64,000 nt of DNA from Vibrio mangrovi (lineage in GTDB: Bacteria > Pseudomonadota > Gammaproteobacteria > Enterobacterales > Vibrionaceae), in assembly GCF_024346955.1 (NCBI RefSeq), contig NZ_AP024883.1, positions 1,550,001 through 1,614,000 on the forward strand, in the 5' to 3' direction. A program made the translations under genes and the position numbers. Below are positions 19,903 through 28,439 of the stretch, piece by piece. Position 1 is the stretch's first letter. Each line of letters opens with the position of its first letter. The notes beneath the pieces were generated by a model. That model had not been told where the DNA came from, ran no database searches, and saw nothing but the letters and a program-made list of their open reading frames with translations.

Positions 19903-19921
19903 TTACAAGAAAGCACAATCT

Positions 19922-19998
19922 GCGTCTGTAGCTCAGCTGGTTAGAGTATCGCCTTGACATGGCGGGGGTCGGTGGTTCGAGTCCACTCAGACGCACCA
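19922..19998 (+). tRNA. tRNA-Val (GAC), second copy
   Basis: 77 nt, almost identical to the first copy, 19 nt downstream. The acceptor has one compensatory change (GCGTCTG with CAGACGC). Anticodon GAC, encoded CCA. Same transcript as copy 1. Confidence 0.97.
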
Positions 19999-20008
19999 GA
20001 ATTTCAGA

Positions 20009-20038
20009 TAAAGCCCGCATCTTGCGGGCTTTATTAGT
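20009..20038 (+). terminator. Terminator of tRNA-Val operon
   Basis: TAAAGCCCGCA (20009-20019) and TGCGGGCTTTA (20023-20033) form a perfect 11-bp stem with a 3-nt loop, followed by TTAGTTT. It starts about 10 nt after the second tRNA. Confidence 0.9.
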
Positions 20039-20096
20039 TTCAGAAGATTGTCTTTTCACAGACTGCTTTCAAACGGATCGCTTTCAACTGAATGTT

Positions 20097-21188
20097 TTAA
20101 CTTTCATGTTGACTGGCTGACTGCTCAATAGTATCTATGATTTCATGCAGGGAGACAGCGTCTTCAAAATTGGGTGCCAAACGGCTGCCCGTCTCAATAT
20201 CCTGATAAAGCCGGGTATACATGCGGGCAACGTTGCGTACTGTTGCTGATTCCGGCCAGCCCTGATAGTCGTCTTCTGCTGGCATGAGTAGCTCCAACTC
20301 TTTCTGTGCACCTTTAGCACCTTTAACCGTGAGCTGAATCATCTGTGCATGACCCAGACCACCGGTTACCTGAATATCACCTTCCGTACCATTGATTTCC
20401 CAGAGTAGATTCGTGCCACGGGAAACTCCGCCGCGGTAATGAACTGAAAGTGCTGCGCCACTGGCAAGTGTTCCCTGAACCAGAATCTGGTCGGGAACTG
20501 TTTTAGGACGGGTTTCTCCGGTATCGGTGACTGTTACAGCGTCAAACTGACTGATAAAACGTGCATCCAGCGAACCGAATTCACCCAACACATCACGCAT
20601 TGCTGCAAAGGTATGAGCCAACGGGATAGTTTGCATATTTGCACCGTTACGGTTATCGAACAGATAGTAATAATCGTCGATGGTTTCTCCCGCCCAGTTA
20701 CCTCCGGACCCGATTAGTGTCGTGGAAAGAACTTTACCGACAAATCCGTCTTTAACCAATTGGCTCAGATGTTCAATTTCCAGTGCCGCACGGGCTTGTG
20801 TACCTGCTACCGCAACAACACCTTTTTCTTTTGCTAGTTTAGCAAGCTCACGGGCTTCAGCGAGACCATTACCCAGCGGCCATTCACAATAGACATGTTT
20901 ACCGGCGTTCAATGCAGCAGTTACTAATTGCAGGTGATGCGGTACTTTTACCGTCACGACAACGAGATCAATATCCGGCGAGTTGACTAATGCTTCAGCA
21001 TCTGCGAATGCATGAGGTAAACCCAATGCGGAAGCGGTACGTTGAGCACTTTCCTGACTACTGTTGGCAACACCGACGATGGTAAATTTGTCGGAAAGTG
21101 ACTGTAGGGCCGGAAGATGAGCAGTTGCAGCCCAGTGGCTATCAGGATTTAATCCAATAAAACCAACCCGAATCCGTTGATCTGCCAT
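20097..21188 (-). CDS. Gfo/Idh/MocA family oxidoreductase
   Basis: 363 residues. The N-terminal Rossmann domain begins RVGFIGL (the GxG variant here is GLNPDS). CEWPLGNG replaces the usual CEKP motif, so the customary catalytic Lys is Trp in this protein, and a Gal80-like or altered-substrate role is possible. The C-terminal alpha/beta domain is complete. Start chosen at 21188 because GGAGG lies about 9 nt before it; the ATG at 21203 has no such site. Divergent from an AraC regulator that probably controls it. Substrate unknown. Confidence 0.85.
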   Translation of the reverse strand: MADQRIRVGFIGLNPDSHWAATAHLPALQSLSDKFTIVGVANSSQESAQRTASALGLPHAFADAEALVNSPDIDLVVVTVKVPHHLQLVTAALNAGKHVYCEWPLGNGLAEARELAKLAKEKGVVAVAGTQARAALEIEHLSQLVKDGFVGKVLSTTLIGSGGNWAGETIDDYYYLFDNRNGANMQTIPLAHTFAAMRDVLGEFGSLDARFISQFDAVTVTDTGETRPKTVPDQILVQGTLASGAALSVHYRGGVSRGTNLLWEINGTEGDIQVTGGLGHAQMIQLTVKGAKGAQKELELLMPAEDDYQGWPESATVRNVARMYTRLYQDIETGSRLAPNFEDAVSLHEIIDTIEQSASQHES

Positions 21189-21346
21189 AATATATACCTC
21201 CATTTTTCAATTATATTTAGAGCTGTTCCGCAGAGTTCAACCTTGGAAGTTCAGCAGCCCTAGTAGAGTGTTCCATTGTGCTGTTCACGTGAAGTGAAGG
21301 CAGTCGCTAAGCAGTAATCTACCGTAACTTTGCTTTGATACGCGCA

Positions 21347-21382
21347 CCTGATAATCTCAATCATCTGCCTGATCCTCTCAAT
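21347..21382. promoter_or_regulatory. Tandem direct repeat, likely AraC-type operator
   Basis: CCTGATAATCTCAAT (21347-21361) and CCTGATCCTCTCAAT (21368-21382) match at 13 of 15 bases and start 21 bp apart, two helical turns. Such same-face direct repeats are typical binding half-sites of AraC-family regulators. The pair sits between the Gfo/Idh/MocA and AraC genes. Confidence 0.6.
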
Positions 21383-21524
21383 ATAATTCAGAATCCGAGT
21401 GGTAAAGACCAACGAGCCGGAGATGAAACAGTACAAAATAAGAGACAGACTGCTGAAACAAATGTGTCAGATCGTTAGTGGGTGAGGTGATTTTGTTACT
21501 CAATAGAAATAGGCCGTTAATGGA

Positions 21525-22433
21525 ATGAATGATTGGATTGAAAAAATACGATCTCAGGTCGAGAAATACATGGTTCTTGGGGAAAGTGTTACGCTTTTTT
21601 CCGGTGTTTCCGTTTTTGCTTCAACGGGAACGACATGTCCGGTCTCAACATTGCATGAACCAATGCTTTGTCTGGTTCTGCAAGGGGCGAAAGAAGCGAT
21701 TATAGGACAGAATGTATTACGTTATGAGATGGCTTCCTTTTTCGTGAATTCGGTTGAACTGCCAATTGCCAGCCGGATTATCGAGGCCAGTGAGCATCAG
21801 CCGTATATCGCGATTAACATGACACTGGATACCGACAAACTTGCAGATATTGTGACCCGTTTTCCTGGGACATTGCACCAGCAAGAGGGAAATTGCTATG
21901 CGGTTACACCGGCAACTGAAACATTGCTGGAGCCATTGTGGCGGTTGATGACATTACTGGACATCCCGGATGATATACCATTTTTGTTTCCTATGATTGA
22001 CCGGGAAATTCTCTACCGTTTGTTGCAGGGATCTCAGCAATCGATATTGCGTCAGATTGCAGGTACAGATAACCGTGTTATGAAAGTACGGCAGGCTATT
22101 CGCTGGATTCGCACACATTATGCCCGGGCAATTCCAATCCATGTTCTGGCTGAAGAGTCCGGGATGAGTCTATCGTCACTACATCGTCATTTCAGAGCAG
22201 CGACCGGAATGACACCACTTCAGTACCAGAAAACACTGCGTTTACAAGAGGCTAGACAGCTTCTGGTCGGTGGTGCTGATGTTGGTGATACAGCTTATAA
22301 AGTCGGGTATGAAAGTCCTTCTCATTTTAGCCGGGAATATACCCGTATGTTCGGTATTACACCGTCAGTGGACGCGAAGCAACTGCGCGGCCGGGGTGTC
22401 ACTCCAGCTGAGATTAGTCATGCACCATGGTGA
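21525..22433 (+). CDS. AraC-family transcriptional regulator
   Basis: 302 residues. The N-terminal cupin-like AraC_N domain (about 20-170; LHEPMLCLVLQGAKEAIIG) and a C-terminal double helix-turn-helix (about 190-290; HVLAEESGMSLSSLHRHFRA, then KVGYESPSHFSREYTRMFG) match the branch usually encoded beside short-chain or aldo-keto reductases. Here an SDR gene lies downstream and a Gfo/Idh/MocA gene is divergent, so both may be targets. Ligand unknown. The start has only a weak ribosome site. Confidence 0.92.
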   Translation: MNDWIEKIRSQVEKYMVLGESVTLFSGVSVFASTGTTCPVSTLHEPMLCLVLQGAKEAIIGQNVLRYEMASFFVNSVELPIASRIIEASEHQPYIAINMTLDTDKLADIVTRFPGTLHQQEGNCYAVTPATETLLEPLWRLMTLLDIPDDIPFLFPMIDREILYRLLQGSQQSILRQIAGTDNRVMKVRQAIRWIRTHYARAIPIHVLAEESGMSLSSLHRHFRAATGMTPLQYQKTLRLQEARQLLVGGADVGDTAYKVGYESPSHFSREYTRMFGITPSVDAKQLRGRGVTPAEISHAPW

Positions 22434-22509
22434 TGTATGACATGATGAAAATTGGTCGATAAGGCAATTATTTCTCGTCGTCATCAACTTTTTAGAGGCC
22501 TCAAATTTA

Positions 22510-22560
22510 CTCATGAAAAGACTTATTGCTCTTTTTATGAGTATAGAGAGGTCTTTTTTT
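22510..22560 (+). terminator. Terminator-like hairpin after the AraC gene
   Basis: CTCATGAAAAG (22510-22520) pairs with CTTTTTATGAG (22531-22541), 10 of 11 with one wobble. AAAAGAC (22516-22522) can alternatively pair with GTCTTTT (22551-22557), followed by a long T run. Confidence 0.55.
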
Positions 22561-22847
22561 ATGAATATGACTACTTTATTTGCAAATTTCCGATTTAAGA
22601 CTATATACATTGCAGGCTCTTTGTCCTGAGGGTTAGAGAATGAATTTGGACGATCAGGCAATAAAGATGCAAGATCTATCTACCGTTACATACCAACTTT
22701 CCTATATATTCTTTAACAGATTTACAAGGTGGCCGAATGAATGTCACTAGTAACAAAAATCCTATATCACAGGGCGTAGTAATCTTTTGAAAAGGTTTTG
22801 TAGCACGCTCTGAAGCGAATTGACTGAACAAAACTTTGGAGAAACTG

Positions 22848-23594
22848 ATGAGTAATAATATTGCGAATAAAGTCGTTATCATTGCTGGTGCAAGCAGCGG
22901 CATTGGTGAAGCAACCACTCGCCGTCTGGCACAGGATGGTGCAAAACTTGTTATCGGTGCACGTCGTGAAGACCGTCTGAAAGCACTGGCCGAGTCACTG
23001 CCTGGCGCAGATATTAGTTATCAGGTCGCTGATGTTACAAAACCGGAAGATATGGAAAATCTGGCAAAACTGGCGATGGATAAGTATGGTCGTATTGATG
23101 CGATCTACAATAATGCCGGGATTATGCCGACAGCCAACCTGAGCGAAGTTCACCGTGATGAATGGAAAGCGATGCTTGATATCAACATCATGGGTGTACT
23201 GAATGGTATTGCTGCTGTACTGCCAGTTATGAGAGCACAGAAAGACGGTTTGATTATTTCAACGGATTCTGTTGCTGGTCATGTCGTTTATCCCGGTTCA
23301 GCAGTTTATTGTGGGACTAAATTTGCTGTCCGTGCAATTATGGAAGGGTTACGTCAGGAAGAGCGTGAAAACAATATTCGCTCTACAATTATCTCTCCGG
23401 GATTGGTCAACACCGAACTGTATACCACAATCAGTGATAAAGAATTTGGTGAGTCTTTAAGAGATGCCGCACAAATTCCGGGAATTGGCCTGAACCCTGA
23501 AGATATTGCCAATGCGGTAGCTTATGTGATTGGCACACCAAGTACAGTAGCCGTCAGTGAGATGCTGATTCGTCCGACGAATCAGATAGTATAA
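22848..23594 (+). CDS. Short-chain dehydrogenase/reductase (SDR)
   Basis: 248 residues, a classical SDR. NAD(P)-binding GASSGIG, NNAG, and the catalytic Ser with Y-x3-K (STDSVAG ... VYCGTKFA) are all present. The ARREDR segment after strand beta-2 suggests NADP preference. Start ATG 22848 has GGAG 7 nt upstream; a TTG at 22836 is unlikely. It follows the AraC gene after about 410 bp and has its own terminator. Substrate unknown. Confidence 0.92.
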   Translation: MSNNIANKVVIIAGASSGIGEATTRRLAQDGAKLVIGARREDRLKALAESLPGADISYQVADVTKPEDMENLAKLAMDKYGRIDAIYNNAGIMPTANLSEVHRDEWKAMLDINIMGVLNGIAAVLPVMRAQKDGLIISTDSVAGHVVYPGSAVYCGTKFAVRAIMEGLRQEERENNIRSTIISPGLVNTELYTTISDKEFGESLRDAAQIPGIGLNPEDIANAVAYVIGTPSTVAVSEMLIRPTNQIV

Positions 23595-23606
23595 GTTCCG
23601 AAAATA

Positions 23607-23636
23607 AAAAACGAGCCAGCGAAGGCTCGTTTTTTT
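23607..23636. terminator. Bidirectional terminator
   Basis: ACGAGCC (23611-23617) and GGCTCGT (23624-23630), preceded by A's and followed by T's, between the convergent SDR and MBL-fold genes. Confidence 0.9.
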
Positions 23637-23642
23637 GTCCGG

Positions 23643-24794
23643 TCAAAATGTTGAACCGGAATCCGGTACTTTGGGCTGCTGAATTTCCGTTGCTTCTACA
23701 ACCGGACTGAGTTCCCGCCACCAGGTTGTGAAAGTTTGCGTGGTATCGTCCAGATTGATGCCTGCTCCGATTAAAGGCAGCAAGAGACGATAATTCTGTT
23801 GTTCACTGGCCTGAGTAATGCGTTCAAGCGGTTCATACCAGGTGTGTTTGGATAATTTGAATTTGCAGTTGTGCGAAGGCAGTAAAGCCTTTGACTGCAA
23901 GTCGGCTGCCGCCTGAGCTGTTTCTTCCGGCATCATGTGGATATAAGGCCAGGCAGTATTGTATTGTCCGGTCTCTAATACAGCGATATCGAATGCGCCC
24001 AGTTTGGCCGAGATTTCCGCAAAATGTTTGCCATAACCGCTGTCACCTCCCAGATAAATCTTATGATTCGGACTTATCAATGCAATTGAACCCCACAGGG
24101 TTTTATTTCTTTTGAGTAAACGTCCGGAGAAGTGCTGTGCCGGTAATATGTGGATTTCAATGTTCTGCTCCCGAAAGCAGTCATACCAGTAACCTTCAAA
24201 AATCTTCTCTGCTGAAAATCCCCACTGCCGGAAATAAGAACCGACACCGAAAGGTGTAATGATTTGACTAATTTTATGACGCAGTGCATTAACTGTCGGG
24301 TAGTCGAGATGATCCCAATGGTCATGTGTGATTAACAGATAGTCGATATCAGGAATATCATCAGGCTGATAGATATTACTGCCCCGGAAAGCAAGATTGG
24401 TATATGGAACAGGTGAAGCATTTTCACTCAATACCGGATCAACCAGAAAGCGCAGTCCGTCCAGTTGAATAAAATAGGAAGAGTGGCCCATCCAGATCAT
24501 GACATTGTCTTTTCGATCCAGAGTCAGGAGATCTGTTTTGACCGATGGTAATGCCTGTTGTGGTTTGGAGTGCTCGACTTTTTCAAACAGAAACTTAAAC
24601 AGACCGACAAAGAAATTCTGTTCTCGAACCATTACCGGAACCGGATCGCTATTCTGGAATACGCCGTTGATGCTTTTCGAATCATGATGCGCGGCCGATG
24701 AATTTTCCGGATGAACGATTGGCTGAGTAAACTGAGGTCGCCGGAGATAAAAGTAGAGACCTGCGATCAGTAACAGAATCACGATAATAAACAT
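23643..24794 (-). CDS. Membrane-anchored MBL-fold metal hydrolase (NAPE-PLD/UlaG-like)
   Basis: 383 residues. An N-terminal membrane helix (about 3-18) acts as anchor or uncleaved signal. The metallo-beta-lactamase fold has the metal motif HDHWDHLD and later His/Asp ligands (LPAQHFSG, GGDSGYG, PSHN). The layout fits the family that includes N-acyl-phosphatidylethanolamine phospholipase D and UlaG-type lactonases, so a phospholipid or lactone substrate is possible but unproven. Start ATG 24794 has GGAG about 10 nt upstream; GTG at 24809 is an alternative. Confidence 0.85.
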   Translation of the reverse strand: MFIIVILLLIAGLYFYLRRPQFTQPIVHPENSSAAHHDSKSINGVFQNSDPVPVMVREQNFFVGLFKFLFEKVEHSKPQQALPSVKTDLLTLDRKDNVMIWMGHSSYFIQLDGLRFLVDPVLSENASPVPYTNLAFRGSNIYQPDDIPDIDYLLITHDHWDHLDYPTVNALRHKISQIITPFGVGSYFRQWGFSAEKIFEGYWYDCFREQNIEIHILPAQHFSGRLLKRNKTLWGSIALISPNHKIYLGGDSGYGKHFAEISAKLGAFDIAVLETGQYNTAWPYIHMMPEETAQAAADLQSKALLPSHNCKFKLSKHTWYEPLERITQASEQQNYRLLLPLIGAGINLDDTTQTFTTWWRELSPVVEATEIQQPKVPDSGSTF

Positions 24795-25291
24795 ATTCCC
24801 AAGCTCCACTGGTCTATTCGTACATTTTCAGAGAATCAATTACCGTTGTTTTTGTTGAAGTCTGGCTTCCTCAAAAGAGGGCAAATTAATTTTTCTGGAT
24901 TTCTTAATGAATTGATTACTATGATAATTAATAATTGCATAGTATATAAAATGCTCAATAATATTCTATCGAAGTAACCCTTCCGAGATAGTAATAAAAC
25001 TCTTTAATTCTTGCCTAATCCTACAAGGTTTAAATTTTCTTTTTTCCCATTCCCTGATGCCACGGGGTCTGACACAGGAATGTAACTGAGGCATGGCATG
25101 CCATGTTTTATAGGTATTGGACTTACAAAAAGTGTGTAATTAGATTGGTTGCTATGACTCAGGTTGCACTGTTGTGTCACGTAAAGAGCTGTATGCGGTC
25201 GGGCTGAACAATGATTTTGTGACTGCGATAAAACGTTATATCAACAACCAAGGGTCGATTGTGTAGATTTTTATCATCGGGAGTATAAATC
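24795..25291. other. Intergenic region upstream of the Tat alcohol dehydrogenase
   Basis: About 500 bp. It holds a perfect 14-bp palindrome CATGGCATGCCATG (25092-25105), possibly an operator. A short open stretch ending at 25266 (SRKELYAVGLNNDFVTAI and on) may be a remnant, but I cannot assign it. The first 200 bp are AT-rich with no other signal. Confidence 0.4.
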
Positions 25292-26467
25292 ATGGGTCAA
25301 GAGAATCAAAGACGAGAGTTTCTGAAGAAAGCTGCGCTGGCTGGTGCCGGTGCTGCATTGGGGGGCGGAATGGCTTTGCAGTCTGCAACAGTCAATGCTC
25401 AGGAACTGAGACATGCAATCCAAAGCCGGGGATTAGCCGCGACGGACAGCACAGGAATATTGCGGGAATGGACTTTTCCACGTCGGCCTCTGGGCGACAA
25501 CGATATTCTGATTGATATCAAATACAGTGGTATCTGCCACTCAGATATCCATCAGGAGCGCGGTCACTGGCAGCCACAGCAATATCCTCAGGTTCCGGGA
25601 CATGAAATCGCCGGTATCGTGGCTGCTGTCGGTAAAAAGGTCACTAAATTTAGAGTTGGTGATAAAGCCGGTGTTGGCTGTATGGTTGACAGCTGTATGG
25701 AATGTTATAGCTGTACACATGGTGAAGAACATCTGTGTGAACGCAACGAAACCGTATATACATACGGTTCACCACAGCAATCTTCGCCGACTGGTATTTC
25801 TCAGGGCGGTTATTCATCCAATATTGTTGTTCGTGATCACTTTGCTATCAGAATTCCTGACAGTATTGATCTCCAGCACGCAGCACCGCTACTTTGTGCG
25901 GGAATCACAACTTATTCGCCGCTGATGCGTTCTAACTTTAAACCCGGCGATAAAGTCGGTGTCGTTGGTATCGGTGGTTTAGGGCATCTGGCAGTCAAAC
26001 TGGCCGTGTCGAAAGGTGCTGAAGTGTATGCCTTTACAACCAGTGCTTCTAAAGTTCAGGATATTTTAGGTTTCGGTGCCAGAGAAGTTATCGTCGTTGA
26101 CACACTGGATAAACTGTTGCCTTATAACGGTCAGATGGATTATGTGATCTCTACAATTCCTTACGACTTTGATATCGCATCGTATGCGAGTCTGGCAAAA
26201 CCATTCAAAGAGTTCACTCAGGTAGGCATGCCAATCAGAGGTCAGCTCTCAGTCAATAACTTCCTGATGATCAGAAACCGCGTTAATCTGAATGGTTCTC
26301 TCATCGGCGGTATTGCCGAAACACAAGAGGTGATGGACTACTGTGCGAAAAACGGTATTCACCCGCAAATACAGATTATCGATGCCGGTGAAGTGAATGA
26401 TGCATGGAACAAAGTCGTCAACAAAGATGCCCGTTACCGCTATGTAATTGATGCATCAACCATCTAA
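25292..26467 (+). CDS. Zinc-dependent alcohol dehydrogenase with Tat signal
   Basis: 391 residues. The N-terminus carries a twin-arginine signal (RREFLKKAALAGAGAALGGG, then a cut site near VNAQ), followed by a complete medium-chain dehydrogenase of the cinnamyl/YahK-type: catalytic zinc motif GICHSDIH and GHE, structural zinc cysteines in CMECYSC and HLC, and Rossmann GIGGLGH. This predicts export of a folded, probably cofactor-loaded enzyme to the periplasm, where free NADP is not expected. The signal might instead be an uncleaved anchor. Substrate is probably an aldehyde or alcohol. GGGAG precedes the ATG. Confidence 0.9.
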   Translation: MGQENQRREFLKKAALAGAGAALGGGMALQSATVNAQELRHAIQSRGLAATDSTGILREWTFPRRPLGDNDILIDIKYSGICHSDIHQERGHWQPQQYPQVPGHEIAGIVAAVGKKVTKFRVGDKAGVGCMVDSCMECYSCTHGEEHLCERNETVYTYGSPQQSSPTGISQGGYSSNIVVRDHFAIRIPDSIDLQHAAPLLCAGITTYSPLMRSNFKPGDKVGVVGIGGLGHLAVKLAVSKGAEVYAFTTSASKVQDILGFGAREVIVVDTLDKLLPYNGQMDYVISTIPYDFDIASYASLAKPFKEFTQVGMPIRGQLSVNNFLMIRNRVNLNGSLIGGIAETQEVMDYCAKNGIHPQIQIIDAGEVNDAWNKVVNKDARYRYVIDASTI

Positions 26468-26495
26468 CTCAGATGTTTCCTCTGCTGAAGTTCAG

Positions 26496-26520
26496 ACCCG
26501 CGCTTTGTCGCGGGTTTTTT
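26496..26520 (+). terminator. Rho-independent terminator
   Basis: ACCCGCG (26496-26502) pairs with CGCGGGT (26509-26515), then TTTTTT. It ends the alcohol dehydrogenase transcript. Confidence 0.93.
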
Positions 26521-26598
26521 CATGCTTGTGTAACCATTGATTAAGATAAATGAATCCGTCAGTATTAGATTAGTTGATTATATGTAGCTGGTGTTAAT

Positions 26599-27198
26599 AT
26601 GGCACTGATGAAAACCGTAATGCCTGCCTCTGACACTGTTTTCCCAGAAGAATTGATATATATGAACACGATTATCGAACTGATGAAGCAAGATCCGCTG
26701 CGACGTGAAGCGCTGGAATATGTCTCTCAGCTAGGGCTTCCTCAGTGTTACATTGCCGCAGGATTCGTCCGGAATCTCGTGTGGGATCACCTGCATCATT
26801 TTGAAACGTCCACACCACTGAACGATGTTGATGTCATATACTTTGATCCGTCTGAAAACGGTGTGGATACATACCAGATTTACGAATCTAAACTGAGTCA
26901 ACAAATCCACACGCTTAACTGGCAGGTTCGTAACCAAGCATTGATGCATCTTCGTAATGGTGATGAACCCTATCTGAGTTCTGTTGATGCAATGAGTTAC
27001 TGGCCGGAAAAAGAGACTGCCGTTGGCATACGACAGATCGGAACCAATGAATATGAGTGTATTTCAGCGTTTGGTTTTGACTCTCTGTTTGCTTTGAAAC
27101 TCACACCAAATCCCAAACGCTCATATTCAGTCTTTGAAAGTCGTATGAAAGCAAAAAACTGGCTGGAACACTGGCCTGTACTAAAAGTTGAGTCGTAG
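26599..27198 (+). CDS. Nucleotidyltransferase family protein (DUF925-like)
   Basis: 199 residues. YIAAGFVRNLVWD followed by LNDVDVIYFD gives the DxD pair of the DUF925 nucleotidyltransferase-like family, small cytoplasmic proteins of unknown target. An internal ATG at 26662 (MNTIIELMKQDPLRREALE) gives the start seen in most relatives and may be the true one; neither has a strong ribosome site. It is followed by three or four genes on the same strand with short gaps. Confidence 0.8.
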   Translation: MALMKTVMPASDTVFPEELIYMNTIIELMKQDPLRREALEYVSQLGLPQCYIAAGFVRNLVWDHLHHFETSTPLNDVDVIYFDPSENGVDTYQIYESKLSQQIHTLNWQVRNQALMHLRNGDEPYLSSVDAMSYWPEKETAVGIRQIGTNEYECISAFGFDSLFALKLTPNPKRSYSVFESRMKAKNWLEHWPVLKVES

Positions 27199-27231
27199 GA
27201 CTCACTTCTTATATACGTTACCGGAGGAAAT

Positions 27232-27771
27232 ATGCCCAAAGTGATTGCTGTAAGCCGAAGTGAAGCACATACATTTTCAAAATCAGTTGTTGATTCGATC
27301 ACGTTGATTGCCGGAGAAGGTGTCGAAGGGGATGCCCATCGGGGAAAAACCGTTAAGCACCGATCAAGAGTTAAAGTTGATCCTACTCAGCCGAATCTCA
27401 GACAAGTTCACCTTATTCATAGTGAGTTATTTCAGGAGTTACAGGAAAAGGGTTTTCAGGTAGAAGCGGCTGCTTTGGGTGAAAATATCACAACCCGTGG
27501 GATCGATTTACTGAGTTTACCCAAAGGAACCGTTTTACAATTTCCGAGTGGTGCAAAAATTATGATTACCGGCCTTCGTAATCCGTGTCCTCAGATTGAA
27601 GCGTATCAAAAAGGTTTACTGTCTGCGGTATTAACGAAAGACAGCGCCGGTCATGTTGTCCGTAAAGCCGGGGTGATGGGCATCGTTGAAAACGGAGGGC
27701 GTGTAACCTGCGGGGATAATATTGAGATCATCTATCCGGAGGAGCCTTTTGAAAAACTTGAACGGGTTTAG
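27232..27771 (+). CDS. MOSC domain protein
   Basis: 179 residues with GGAGG before the ATG. The MOSC fold is shown by GVEGDAHRG, LGENITTRGIDLLSLP and GLRNPCPQI, whose conserved Cys is thought to carry sulfur or metal. MOSC proteins are linked to molybdenum cofactor sulfuration or N-hydroxylated substrate reduction; this free-standing short form has no established substrate. Cytoplasmic. Confidence 0.88.
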   Translation: MPKVIAVSRSEAHTFSKSVVDSITLIAGEGVEGDAHRGKTVKHRSRVKVDPTQPNLRQVHLIHSELFQELQEKGFQVEAAALGENITTRGIDLLSLPKGTVLQFPSGAKIMITGLRNPCPQIEAYQKGLLSAVLTKDSAGHVVRKAGVMGIVENGGRVTCGDNIEIIYPEEPFEKLERV

Positions 27772-27808
27772 AGGCCTGATTTAGCGGGCATTCTTTAAAG
27801 AGATTGAA

Positions 27809-28396
27809 ATGAAAGGTAAAATTGTTAAGTGGAATGACTCAAAAGGATATGGATTTATCTCTGCTTTAAATAGCGAACTTAGAGTGTTTGTTCATATTTC
27901 GTCATTCAGGAGTGTTTCTCAACGTCCTAAGCTGAATGATCAGGTCACTTTCGAAGTGACGAAAGATAAACAAGGACGAATAAATGCAACAGATGTGAGA
28001 TTTGATGGCATTGATAAATTACCTGTAACCGTCTTATTCGGGACAACATTTCTGGTTTTTGTGTGTGCGTCCGTTGTGGTACTCAATGGCCAATGGATTT
28101 TTGTTCCTTTGTATTTCTCTCTGAGTCTATTTACTTATCTGATGTATGCATGGGACAAGCAGGCGGCTCAAACTGGTGGCTGGCGTACATCGGAGAATGT
28201 CCTTCATATGCTGTCGTTGATCGGCGGTTGGCCCGGTGCATTATTGGCACAGAATCAATTACGCCACAAATCGCAAAAACAACCATTTAAGTCAATTCTT
28301 TGGGTCACCATATTTCTGAATATTGGTTTGTTTAGCCTGACTTTTTCAATCTCAGGCCATGAGTTAATTCTGTATCTACTGGGCAATATGCGATGA
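27809..28396 (+). CDS. Cold-shock domain fused to DUF1294 membrane domain
   Basis: 195 residues. The N-terminal cold-shock domain (about 1-65; GKIVKWNDSKGYGFIS and VFVHISSF RNA-binding motifs) is fused to a DUF1294 membrane part with about four helices (about 75-190; YAWDKQAAQ, IGGWPGALLAQ). The fusion would tether an RNA-binding domain to the inner membrane. The architecture occurs elsewhere in proteobacteria, but its role is unknown. Confidence 0.9.
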   Translation: MKGKIVKWNDSKGYGFISALNSELRVFVHISSFRSVSQRPKLNDQVTFEVTKDKQGRINATDVRFDGIDKLPVTVLFGTTFLVFVCASVVVLNGQWIFVPLYFSLSLFTYLMYAWDKQAAQTGGWRTSENVLHMLSLIGGWPGALLAQNQLRHKSQKQPFKSILWVTIFLNIGLFSLTFSISGHELILYLLGNMR

Positions 28397-28439
28397 TATC
28401 TGCCTTCAACCAACAACTTATTGATACACCGGAGGTATT

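Noticed and set aside
19799..20059. Minus-strand 86-codon frame with SGLEPPTPAMSRRYSNQLSY twice
   Set aside because: It is the complement of the two tRNA-Val genes, a well-known false protein.
25140..25266. Short frame ending NNDFVTAIKRYINNQGSIV
   Set aside because: No start or ribosome site that fits, and no family recognised; possibly a remnant, but unsupported.
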